A stretch of 60,373 nucleotides of DNA from Rhodopirellula sp. (lineage in GTDB: Bacteria; Planctomycetota; Planctomycetia; Pirellulales; Pirellulaceae), in contig PAAT01000035.1 in the NCBI GenBank assembly GCA_002698965.1, positions 1 through 60,373 on the forward strand, given 5' to 3'. Both the position numbers and the translations under genes were made by a program. Position 1 is the first letter of the stretch, and each line of letters starts with the position of its first letter. The notes under the pieces were generated by a model. It did not search any database and was not told the origin of the DNA. It saw nothing but the letters and a program-made list of their open reading frames with translations. Positions 51,702 through 57,940 of this stretch are shown piece after piece.

Positions 51702-51751
51702 CCCGACTTGACCCGACCCGACCCGACCGCACCGCAGCCGAGTCGACCCGA
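51702..51751 (+). repeat. Degenerate CCCGA pentamer array B
   Basis: Ten units in one phase: CCCGA, CTTGA, CCCGA x3, CCGCA x2, GCCGA, GTCGA, CCCGA. The fixed 5-base register through mutated units shows a decaying tandem array. It lies in the 146-base gap downstream of the gene ending at 51759. Confidence 0.8.
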
Positions 51752-51758
51752 TGTGATC

Positions 51759-52259
51759 TTAAAATTCTGCGTCTATTTTACCTTTAATTACGAAGTCGTA
51801 GTGTCTTCCGTTAGCTCTTGTAGTTTTTACTATTCGTTGGCCTTCCGCATTACATGGATAATTAAAGTCAACAATATCATCCAGGTTCTGAAGATTAATA
51901 TTATTCATATGTAAGCCAACCCACCCTCGAAATTGATCGCGATTATATATACCGTGATCGGCATTCATTTCGTGGATAACATTACGAGCTATGTCAACAT
52001 CAAAACCCCAAGTACGAGGTAGGTACCCTTTATCAAAAGGCCTAACGCCTAAGTTTAGATGTCCTTTCCAACCTTCATGATCACTATCTCTCACAATCTG
52101 AGCTTGTATGAATCGTCCTTGATCATCCTTCCAATTCTCAAACATACAATAGATGATTGTATATTTAAGCTCCGGACGCTGTAACTTTCCAGGAACGCTT
52201 TGAGTAAAGTCATGATGGTAATCATGGATGTTTTCAATTTTAAATTCTGATTCACCCAT
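51759..52259 (-). CDS. Hypothetical accessory protein
   Basis: 166 residues from ATG 52259 (MGESEFKIENIHDYHHDFTQ), chosen because GGAGG lies 8 bases upstream and the ATG follows the previous stop by one base. His/Tyr/Trp-rich. No family recognised. Co-transcribed with the DUF2958-like gene. Confidence 0.62.
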   Translation of the reverse strand: MGESEFKIENIHDYHHDFTQSVPGKLQRPELKYTIIYCMFENWKDDQGRFIQAQIVRDSDHEGWKGHLNLGVRPFDKGYLPRTWGFDVDIARNVIHEMNADHGIYNRDQFRGWVGLHMNNINLQNLDDIVDFNYPCNAEGQRIVKTTRANGRHYDFVIKGKIDAEF

Positions 52260-52260
52260 A

Positions 52261-52575
52261 CTACCAACCTCCATTTTGTTTGTGTTCTTCCAGGAGCTCA
52301 TCAAAAGTTTGAGGAGTCCAGTGTAAGTCCCTTTCAACACCTAGTCCGAAAGGCGGAAATTTTAACTCTTCCAACTCGCTTAGATAAACCGTTCCAAATT
52401 CTCTATAGCCAACGCCAAGATCGCATAGGCCGTAGAGGATGTTGTCATCTCTTTCAGAGATAAACCAACTGCACCCACTTCCGCCAAAGAATTTGACAAC
52501 CGGCTGTCTTTCTTCCTCCGGTAGCTTCATGTTATCGTCTAGTTTCTTTTGAACTTCTTTAGTAATTAATTTCAT
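52261..52575 (-). CDS. DUF2958-like protein
   Basis: 104 residues. MKLITKEVQKKLDDN, VVKFFGGSGCSWFISERDD, LYGLCDLGVGYREFGTVYLS, ELEELKFPPFGLGVERDLHW and a final PQTFDELLEE follow DUF2958, a small family on plasmids and phages with no known function. The leader has the three-codon frame ATG-GAG-AAA-TAA (52588-52577). Confidence 0.75.
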   Translation of the reverse strand: MKLITKEVQKKLDDNMKLPEEERQPVVKFFGGSGCSWFISERDDNILYGLCDLGVGYREFGTVYLSELEELKFPPFGLGVERDLHWTPQTFDELLEEHKQNGGW

Positions 52576-52607
52576 ATTATTTCTCCATTTATTAATATTA
52601 AAAATAT

Positions 52608-52636
52608 ACTATCCCATATTATTCTATTAGTGTCAA
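52608..52636 (-). promoter_or_regulatory. Promoter with TATGGGA box
   Basis: A consensus TTGACA (52631-52636), 17-base spacer, GATAGT (52608-52613). TATGGGA is at 52612-52618, overlapping the -10. The -35 lies in the end of the next upstream gene. Confidence 0.6.
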
Positions 52637-52881
52637 CCCTTCCTCCAATCTGTTACGCCTTCAGGGTATTTTAATTCTACTGTATGTCCTGCTCTTTTAA
52701 ATTCGCTTTCAATTAATTTTAATATTAATAGATCATTAAAAGTCGCATGGTATTCTCCATTAACAAACATTCGCAAAGGTAAATCTTTGTCATTTGGAAA
52801 TTCTTTCTGCCACCATTTTAGTCCTTTTTTTAATTGCTCACCTCTTGCAATAAGTTTTTGTCTTGTTCTTTCTTTGGTCAT
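52633..52881 (-). CDS. Small basic hypothetical protein
   Basis: 82 residues, basic N-terminus (KERTRQKLIARGEQLKKGLK) and a helical centre (HATFNDLLILKLIESEFKRA). Shine-Dalgarno GGGAG precedes the ATG, directly after the putative structured RNA. No family recognised. Confidence 0.62.
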   Translation of the reverse strand: MTKERTRQKLIARGEQLKKGLKWWQKEFPNDKDLPLRMFVNGEYHATFNDLLILKLIESEFKRAGHTVELKYPEGVTDWRKG

Positions 52882-53342
52882 TTTTTCTCCCGATTTAATT
52901 TACGAGTAGAGGAGTCTGATAATCTGCTGACGCTCTTCACATGATTGAATCTCGTCCTCTACTCTAGTGGCTTACGAAGGACTGGCCTGCATTTTTGTTT
53001 ACCTTCGCTATTTAACTACGCCTTTAACTAGTATTACCTTTTCGTAGCACCATATCCCGATTTAACTAGCGAGAGAGAGCTATTTTTTAGAACACAATTT
53101 AATGGCTTTTCCCTTAAGGGAGATATCTCTCCAGTTACTAATGCCAACTCTCTCTCTAACAAAAGGTTAATGCCTCTTAAGATTGTTGACCGTCTAAGGT
53201 CAGACGACATTTACCTTTGTATACCTCCTAGTGGTAAGTAAATTGCATGTCAGGAGCAACCCCAACTCAGTATATTTTTAAGCACATTACCAAGCTTTAG
53301 TTTCGTGCCCTTACCACTAGGTATCTCAGCTGAGATAATTCT
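52882..53342 (-). ncRNA. Candidate structured non-coding RNA (gene-free 461 bases)
   Basis: No credible reading frame on either strand, but many long pairings: GAGTAGAGGA (52904-52913) with TCCTCTACTC (52955-52964); CGAAGG (52975-52980) with CCTTCG (53002-53007); GAGAGAGAG (53071-53079) with CTCTCTCTC (53148-53156); CGTCT (53191-53195) with AGACG (53202-53206); CCTAGTGGTAAG (53227-53238) with CTTACCACTAGG (53310-53321); and a 16-base palindrome TATCTCAGCTGAGATA (53322-53337). Flanking genes are on the minus strand, so that strand is assumed. It does not match tRNA, tmRNA or intron signatures that I know. Could also be a long structured leader of the gene at 52633. Confidence 0.5.
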
Positions 53343-53789
53343 TTAAGTTAAAAGTCTTTCATAGTTTTCCTTTTTTATTCCCTCTAATGCTTTTACTTCC
53401 AACTCTTGAAGATTTTCACTGTCTATTTGGGCAAGTAATATTTCATTAAATAACCTCTGCCTTATTGAAACACCCTGAGAAATATTCACAAAAACTTTGC
53501 GAACATGTTCCTGTATTTCGTAATTCCAGTCAGAAGTGAAACTTAAAATAATATCGCCAAAATCCGTTTCTATTAAAGTTTTATTATCGCTAAGAAATTT
53601 CTTAAAATTATTTTCTTCCTGCTTAGCTTTGTTATCTGCCTTCTGCCAAACTTGAAGAAGTTTATTAGCGTGTGCAATTACTTTTTTAATTTCAGGTTTA
53701 TTCTCTGCTTGTTCTAAAGTTATTTTAAGCTGATTGTCATAGATTTTATCGGCAAATAATTCTGCTTCAGTTTTATTTAGTTTTTTCAA
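53343..53789 (-). CDS. Helical hypothetical accessory protein
   Basis: 148 residues if the TTG at 53789 is used, which has GGAGG 5 bases upstream; an in-frame ATG at 53801 overlaps that ribosome-binding site and would give 152 residues. Almost all helical and charged (KKVIAHANKLLQVWQKADNK, RLFNEILLAQIDSENLQELE). No family recognised. Confidence 0.6.
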   Translation of the reverse strand: MKKLNKTEAELFADKIYDNQLKITLEQAENKPEIKKVIAHANKLLQVWQKADNKAKQEENNFKKFLSDNKTLIETDFGDIILSFTSDWNYEIQEHVRKVFVNISQGVSIRQRLFNEILLAQIDSENLQELEVKALEGIKKENYERLLT

Positions 53790-53896
53790 TTTTTCCTCCA
53801 TTGTTAATATTAAAAAACTTGATGACCTACCTTATTTTGCTATTTATTTTTAATATCGCCTTAGCAATACATTGTCATTAGTAAGTCATCTCTTAT

Positions 53897-53925
53897 ACAT
53901 TATCCCATATTCTTATATAAGTCAA
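53897..53925 (-). promoter_or_regulatory. Promoter with TATGGGA box
   Basis: TTGACT (53920-53925), 17-base spacer, TAATGT (53897-53902). TATGGGA at 53903-53909 abuts the -10. Drives the gene at 53343 and perhaps the structured RNA beyond it. Confidence 0.5.
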
Positions 53926-53994
53926 TGGGAAAATATAATTTATTTGTAATTATTCGTTTACCTATCCTTCACCATTTTTTTTATTTACCCTGGC

Positions 53995-54055
53995 CCCGAC
54001 CCGATTATAAACCCGACCCGACCCGACGGCCGACTTAATACGCGATCCCGACTTA
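53995..54055 (+). repeat. CCCGA array C with CCGACTTA repeats
   Basis: CCCGA at 53995, 54000, 54012, 54017, 54022 and 54047. The last part has CCGACTTA at 54030-54037 and 54048-54055, an 18-base period, with CGCGAT between. It overlaps the stop codon of the gene at 54053. Confidence 0.75.
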
Positions 54056-54766
54056 ATGTTGCACAATTGCAACCGATCGCTTTTTAATTTCTGAACCGCT
54101 ACACAATTTGCACAATTCGCATACAGACTTGCGGCCAGCCTCTTTTGACGCTGGGCATAAAACTTCTTTACCTTTTATTATTTCGTCCACGCTTTGGATA
54201 ATTCTAAAAGTACGCTTGCCATCCTTCCAGGCTGCTATTGCCTCTTTTTTATCTTCAACCGAATGCATACAAATATCCGAATAGCTATCTTTTATTTTGC
54301 TTTGGTGACTGTAACCAGTGTGGCCGGTACTTTTTGAAATTAACAAGTCCCAAACATTACGCGGCACCGCGGCAGGGTCGCCATATGTGCCAAGTCTTAC
54401 TGGCCTATTTGAACCTATTTCTATAATTTCTTGATCAGTCGCAATTGGATATTTACCTTTATGAAAACTTTTATAAACTATCAACGGGCCTTGATCAATT
54501 CGTACATAGCAGCCGCGATTTTCGGCCGTCGCTCTTTTTGGATCGGTGGATGGTATTCCACGGTGCGGACAATTTCCACAAATTCCAAAGTCTTGACCAG
54601 TTTTATTAGCTAGTCTTGGATCAATATCTTTTGTTAAGATATAAGTCTGTAGCATGTCACCGGTTTTAGAATTGGGTGCGGACTTATTACCATTTACAGC
54701 TACAGCAATAATTGGCGTTTTATTGTCAAGAAGTGACTTACCATTATAAATAATTTTACCAGGCAT
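54053..54766 (-). CDS. Conserved Cys-rich protein of phages and plasmids
   Basis: 237 residues from ATG 54766 (MPGKIIYNGKSLLDNKTPII), chosen because GGAGGA lies upstream. FGICGNCPHRGIPS, GCYVRIDQGPLIVYKSFHKG, VRLGTYGDPAAVPRNVWDLL, TGYSHQ, RTFRI, CPASKEAGRK and CELCKLCSG are ordered motifs with seven or more cysteines, suggesting zinc or iron-sulphur binding. I recall this architecture in phages and plasmids without known function. It has its own promoter. Confidence 0.72.
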   Translation of the reverse strand: MPGKIIYNGKSLLDNKTPIIAVAVNGNKSAPNSKTGDMLQTYILTKDIDPRLANKTGQDFGICGNCPHRGIPSTDPKRATAENRGCYVRIDQGPLIVYKSFHKGKYPIATDQEIIEIGSNRPVRLGTYGDPAAVPRNVWDLLISKSTGHTGYSHQSKIKDSYSDICMHSVEDKKEAIAAWKDGKRTFRIIQSVDEIIKGKEVLCPASKEAGRKSVCELCKLCSGSEIKKRSVAIVQH

Positions 54767-54795
54767 ATTTTCCTCCATTAGTTAATATTAGTTAT

Positions 54796-54824
54796 GTTAT
54801 AACATGGGATAATATACTTGTCAA
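54796..54824 (-). promoter_or_regulatory. Promoter with inverted TATGGGA-type box in spacer
   Basis: TTGACA (54819-54824), 17-base spacer, TATAAC (54796-54801), with TG before the -10. The spacer reads ATTATCCCATGT on the minus strand, the box in the opposite orientation to the neighbouring sites. Confidence 0.62.
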
Positions 54825-54888
54825 ACACCTATATATAGTGTGATAATAATGCTACATACTATATAGTGTTCTAGTTCCATAACCTAAA

Positions 54889-54966
54889 CCCGACCTACAC
54901 CCGACCCCGACCTTACGCATGTCCCGACTTAACGCGTGTCCCGACTTATACACGCGTCCCGACTTA
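54889..54966 (+). repeat. CCCGA array D with three 17-18 base iterons
   Basis: CCCGA at 54889, 54900 and 54906, then three longer direct repeats: TACGCATGTCCCGACTTA (54914), AACGCGTGTCCCGACTTA (54931) and ACACGCGTCCCGACTTA (54950), spaced 17 and 18 bases. They share TCCCGACTTA and an ACGCGT-like half with the pair in array C. Iteron-like binding sites are one reading. It sits in the 442-base gap between divergent genes at 54766 and 55209. Confidence 0.78.
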
Positions 54967-55013
54967 CTATACCCCTCTAGATTATACCATATGTTACCAC
55001 TAATGTAAACCCA

Positions 55014-55047
55014 CTACATATAGTAGGTAACCCTGTTTCATTTATGC
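55014..55047. promoter_or_regulatory. Second copy of the CTACATATAGTAGGT element
   Basis: CTACATATAGTAGGT (55014-55028) and CATTTATGC (55039-55047) repeat the two parts of the HNH-terminase promoter region at 48338-48365, with six extra bases between them. Further short palindromes (CTATATATAG, ACTATATAGT) lie at about 54830-54875. A minus-strand promoter or operator is possible. Confidence 0.4.
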
Positions 55048-55079
55048 TTAATTTGTTTCATAGAAAAAAATAAGAAAAC

Positions 55080-55098
55080 CCCTCTCTTTGAGGGGGTA
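55080..55098. terminator. Hairpin, bidirectional terminator-like
   Basis: CCCCCTC (55080-55086) pairs with GAGGGGG (55092-55098) around TCTTT. On the minus strand the stem is followed by GGTTTTCTTATTTTTTT, a good terminator tail, although no minus-strand gene lies upstream. A short minus transcript from the box at 55118 would end here. Confidence 0.5.
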
Positions 55099-55117
55099 AG
55101 TTTATTGTTAAAATATC

Positions 55118-55184
55118 CCATATTAAATTATCTAAAATTATCTCATTATAAGTGTTGACATGTTATGGGAATGTATGCTAGTTT
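55118..55184 (+). promoter_or_regulatory. Promoter region with two TATGGGA-type boxes
   Basis: TTGACA (55155-55160), 18-base spacer with TATGGGA (55164-55170), TAGTTT (55179-55184) preceded by TG. A second box in inverse orientation is at 55118-55124. It drives the plus-strand accessory genes from 55209. Confidence 0.55.
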
Positions 55185-55208
55185 ATAGAAAAACAAGGAG
55201 AGAGTATT

Positions 55209-55406
55209 ATGAAAAATAACAGATTAAAAGTGGTAGTAAATGACGGGCTTGGTAACATTACTGAAAAGAATTTTACTAACATCCATGACGCAAATAAATA
55301 TCACAATGCCATGCATAAAAAATTATTTCTAACTAACAATCGTGCTAATCCAAGTGATTTTATTTTAGCTGAATTAAAAATAATGAGATTACACCATGAA
55401 ATTTAA
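55209..55406 (+). CDS. Small hypothetical protein
   Basis: 65 residues, basic, starting MKNNRLKVVVNDGLGNITEK, with a helical C-terminal half. AAGGAGAG is the ribosome-binding site. First gene of the plus-strand accessory operon. Confidence 0.6.
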   Translation: MKNNRLKVVVNDGLGNITEKNFTNIHDANKYHNAMHKKLFLTNNRANPSDFILAELKIMRLHHEI

Positions 55407-55518
55407 ATTAGAAAATAACGCAAAGGTCATTAAAAAACTTGGTAAAAGATTTAGTGGCTCATGGTCAAAAGTTAATACTAGAAAATTAAAAAGAAAAGCA
55501 AACAAGGGGGTAAGATAA
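55396..55518 (+). CDS. Very small Lys-rich protein
   Basis: 40 residues, MKFKLENNAKVIKKLGKRFS then a basic tail with 14 Lys/Arg. It overlaps both neighbours (11 bases and 1 base). Possibly nucleic-acid binding. Confidence 0.5.
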   Translation: MKFKLENNAKVIKKLGKRFSGSWSKVNTRKLKRKANKGVR

Positions 55519-56138
55519 TGAAAATTTTAGTAGCTTGTGAAACTAGCGGAACAGTTAGAAACGCATTTTTAGATAAAGGTCATGATACTTGGTCATGTGA
55601 TGTTTTGCCATCAGATGATCAAACTAACAGACATATTCAAGATGATGTTCGTAATATTTTGGCTATGGAAAAATGGGATATGTTAATGGTGGCACACCCG
55701 CCATGCACAAGATTATGTAATTCAGGTGTTAGATGGTTACACAAAGCACCACCAAACAAAACACTTGAACAAATTTGGGCTGAGTTAGATGAGGGTGCAA
55801 AATTGTTTTCTGATTTATGGAATGCAGATATTCCTAAAATTTGTATTGAAAATCCTGTTATGCATAAATATGCAAAAGAGAGAATTGAGAATTTTGAGAA
55901 ACAAGCACAATCATTTCAGCCATATGAATTTGGTCATGATGAAAATTCTTGGGACAATCAGAAGAAAAGAATTTGTTTGTGGTTAAAAAACTTACCACTA
56001 CTTGAAAAAACAGGAACATTAGACGGCTCTACTGCTCGTTCTGATGTTCATAATGCACCGCCAAGTGAGGATAGATGGAAATTTAGGAGTAAATTTTTTC
56101 CAGGTATTGCTCAAGCTATGGCAGATCAATGGACTTAG
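55518..56138 (+). CDS. Cytosine-C5 DNA methyltransferase-like protein (short)
   Basis: 206 residues. MKILVACETSGTVRNAFLDK is a SAM-binding-type motif I; WSCDVLPSD and DMLMVAHPPCTRLCNSGVRW give the PC catalytic motif (Cys63), and PKICIENPVMHKY the EN motif. It is about two-thirds of a normal m5C methyltransferase, with little room for a target-recognition domain. This short type is common in phages; activity is uncertain. May protect against restriction or alter host sites. Confidence 0.7.
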   Translation: MKILVACETSGTVRNAFLDKGHDTWSCDVLPSDDQTNRHIQDDVRNILAMEKWDMLMVAHPPCTRLCNSGVRWLHKAPPNKTLEQIWAELDEGAKLFSDLWNADIPKICIENPVMHKYAKERIENFEKQAQSFQPYEFGHDENSWDNQKKRICLWLKNLPLLEKTGTLDGSTARSDVHNAPPSEDRWKFRSKFFPGIAQAMADQWT

Positions 56139-56146
56139 GAGGAAAA

Positions 56147-56314
56147 ATGACTGAGAAAAAACATTTTATTACTATTGTTTGGGGAACAGAGAGAGAAGAA
56201 ACTAAAACCTACAGATTTGATACTTTTGCGGAGGCAGATGCCTTTTATCATGGAGTAGAGCAATCTAATGGTTGGTGGGAATATGACATTATAGCATCGG
56301 GAGAAGAAACATGA
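56147..56314 (+). CDS. Small hypothetical protein
   Basis: 55 residues from ATG 56147 (MTEKKHFITIVWGTEREETK), with a strong AGGAGG. Contains FDTFAEADAFYHGVEQSNGW. Resembles small alpha/beta accessory proteins; no family known. Overlaps the next gene by 4 bases. Confidence 0.62.
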   Translation: MTEKKHFITIVWGTEREETKTYRFDTFAEADAFYHGVEQSNGWWEYDIIASGEET

Positions 56315-56601
56315 AAAGTAAAAGAGTTATAAGAAAATATTGGAATGAAAAAGCAGAGGATTTTTTTATTGGTAAAAAAATTGTTGAGGCTAGATATTTA
56401 ACTGAAGAAGAAATGATTAGTTGTTTTGGAGATGAGGATATTGGTTGTGATAAAGTTCCTGTAGGTATCATTTTTGATGATGGTAGTTTTGCATTTCCTA
56501 TGATGGATGATGAGGGAAATGATGGAGGTGCTTTAGCAATAAGCGGTCAAACAGGTGTATTACCTGTTTTAAGTAGAGAAATTTTAAATAGAGGAGATTA
56601 G
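56311..56601 (+). CDS. Hypothetical acidic protein
   Basis: 96 residues. Basic start (MKSKRVIRKYWNEKAEDFFI), then an acidic beta-rich half with FDDGSFAFPMMDDEGNDGGA. Conserved-looking but unassigned. Two bases separate it from the next gene. Confidence 0.62.
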   Translation: MKSKRVIRKYWNEKAEDFFIGKKIVEARYLTEEEMISCFGDEDIGCDKVPVGIIFDDGSFAFPMMDDEGNDGGALAISGQTGVLPVLSREILNRGD

Positions 56602-56603
56602 TT

Positions 56604-56810
56604 ATGATGAAAGAGCAAACAATAAGAGATGAATTAGCATCTATAATTAAGGATTTAAGGGCTAGGGGCCGAAGAGAGCCACACCCTGATGCGATGGATG
56701 ATAATGATATTATTTTTAATACAGCATATGCATGTGCATTAGCTGAAACATTACATAAAAAAGATTTAGATTTAAAACTTTATGCAAAATTTTTGGAGGG
56801 TTGGCACTAA
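56604..56810 (+). CDS. Small helical hypothetical protein
   Basis: 68 residues, mostly helical (ELASIIKDLRARGRREPHPD, YACALAETLHKKDLDLKLYA). Starts with two consecutive ATGs. The stop overlaps the next ATG (TAATG). Confidence 0.6.
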   Translation: MMKEQTIRDELASIIKDLRARGRREPHPDAMDDNDIIFNTAYACALAETLHKKDLDLKLYAKFLEGWH

Positions 56811-57025
56811 TGAGAAATGAAATAGATGAACATAAAAATCAAATGGGTTGGTATGATAAAAAAGATGTCAAGTGGTTTGATTATGATGATGAAATTGCTA
56901 TTAGGGTTGAGAAGTCCGACTACACCGACAATAAGTTATTAATAACTGTTCATTTGGATGGTGGAGAGTCAGAAGTAATAGAAAAATTATTAGTTGATTT
57001 TAAAGAATTAATAGGATGGGAATAA
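56810..57025 (+). CDS. Small acidic hypothetical protein
   Basis: 71 residues from ATG 56810, chosen for the TAATG overlap. Contains WYDKKDVKWFDYDDEIAIRV and VHLDGGESEVIEKLLVDF. No family recognised. Confidence 0.6.
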   Translation: MRNEIDEHKNQMGWYDKKDVKWFDYDDEIAIRVEKSDYTDNKLLITVHLDGGESEVIEKLLVDFKELIGWE

Positions 57026-57198
57026 TGAAACATTTTTTAGAATATATGCATCCCGATCTAAAACTTAGAATGGCTTTATATAATTATTATTTAAAGAGAT
57101 TTAAAAACATAAAAAATAAGGAAGAAGTTGCCCGATATTGTTCAAAATATGATATAGATAAAATTATGGCTGCGAGAGAGAGGGCTAATGGCAATTAA
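57025..57198 (+). CDS. Small basic helical protein
   Basis: 57 residues from ATG 57025 (TAATG overlap with the previous gene). Lys/Arg/Tyr-rich (LYNYYLKRFKNIKNKEEVAR). Contains two CCCGA sites in its coding sequence. Unassigned. Confidence 0.57.
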   Translation: MKHFLEYMHPDLKLRMALYNYYLKRFKNIKNKEEVARYCSKYDIDKIMAARERANGN

Positions 57199-57367
57199 AA
57201 ATTATTACCCGATAAGTATGAATTACTTACAGGAGAGATATCAATTTTGGTTAGAACATTTTTCTCATTCAGAAGATAAAGAAAAATTAGCCTTTGAAGA
57301 GGCAAAGAAAGATGTTGAATTTAGAAAAGAAACAACAGACCCGAATAAATCAAGAAATTTTATATAA
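57188..57367 (+). CDS. Small hypothetical protein
   Basis: 59 residues, MAIKNYYPISMNYLQERYQF, charged helical C-terminus (KLAFEEAKKDVEFRKETTDP). It overlaps the previous gene by 11 bases and ends 10 bases before the next. Two CCCGA sites lie within. Confidence 0.55.
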   Translation: MAIKNYYPISMNYLQERYQFWLEHFSHSEDKEKLAFEEAKKDVEFRKETTDPNKSRNFI

Positions 57368-57377
57368 GGAGATAATA

Positions 57378-57584
57378 ATGACAATACAAGAATTAATTGA
57401 TGAATTGGAATATTCAATAAAAGAATTGGACTTTAACCCTAATGCAACAATTTTAATAGATATTATAGAAAATGTTGACGGATTAACAGAGCAAACTTCA
57501 GAGGTATTAGTTGATAATGATAGTGTTTGCAAAGATTTACTTTCTATTAATGCTTACATAAAAGAGGAGATGAATAATGGGTAA
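57378..57584 (+). CDS. Small acidic helical protein
   Basis: 68 residues from ATG 57378, with AAGGAG correctly placed; upstream in-frame ATGs lack one. MTIQELIDELEYSIKELDFN, ILIDIIENVDGLTEQ. Unassigned. Overlaps the next gene by 8 bases. Confidence 0.58.
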   Translation: MTIQELIDELEYSIKELDFNPNATILIDIIENVDGLTEQTSEVLVDNDSVCKDLLSINAYIKEEMNNG

Positions 57585-57777
57585 AAGATTATTACCAGGT
57601 AAAACAATTAAAGATAAAGGTAAAACTAAATCACACAGGAGACCTGAAATGGATTATGGAAAGTTAAGAGGAACGAAATGGGAAAAATATGTAATTGACA
57701 TTGAGGCCCGATCTTTAATTAAAAAAGAAAATATGAAAGCAAAAAAAGAGAGAAGGAAAATTAAACATGGAAAATAA
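57577..57777 (+). CDS. Small basic protein
   Basis: 66 residues, strongly basic (GKRLLPGKTIKDKGKTKSHR and a KKENMKAKKERRKIKHGK end). GAGGAG upstream. Probable nucleic-acid binding; overlaps the following gene by 11 bases. Confidence 0.57.
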   Translation: MGKRLLPGKTIKDKGKTKSHRRPEMDYGKLRGTKWEKYVIDIEARSLIKKENMKAKKERRKIKHGK

Positions 57778-57940
57778 AAAATTTTTTAAATGGCATGAAA
57801 AAATATTGATGTATTTTGTTGCTTTAGTCGTTATCGCTTTTTTAATAATTATAGGTAATGTTAGGGAACAAAACGAAATTGATGAAAAAATACAAGAATG
57901 TTATCAATTTTTAGAAGAGCATGACGGCCAGGTTAATTAG
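57767..57940 (+). CDS. Small single-TM protein
   Basis: 57 residues: basic N-terminus, one membrane helix (ILMYFVALVVIAFLIIIGNV) and an acidic coiled-coil-like tail (EQNEIDEKIQECYQFLEEH). Its end overlaps the convergent small terminase gene by 8 bases. Confidence 0.52.
   Translation: MENKKFFKWHEKILMYFVALVVIAFLIIIGNVREQNEIDEKIQECYQFLEEHDGQVN

Noticed and set aside
52882..53342. Group I or II intron, tmRNA or tRNA cluster
   Set aside because: None of the conserved core motifs I know (domain V, P/Q/R/S elements, GGTTCRA arms) is present, and flanking genes are intact separate genes.
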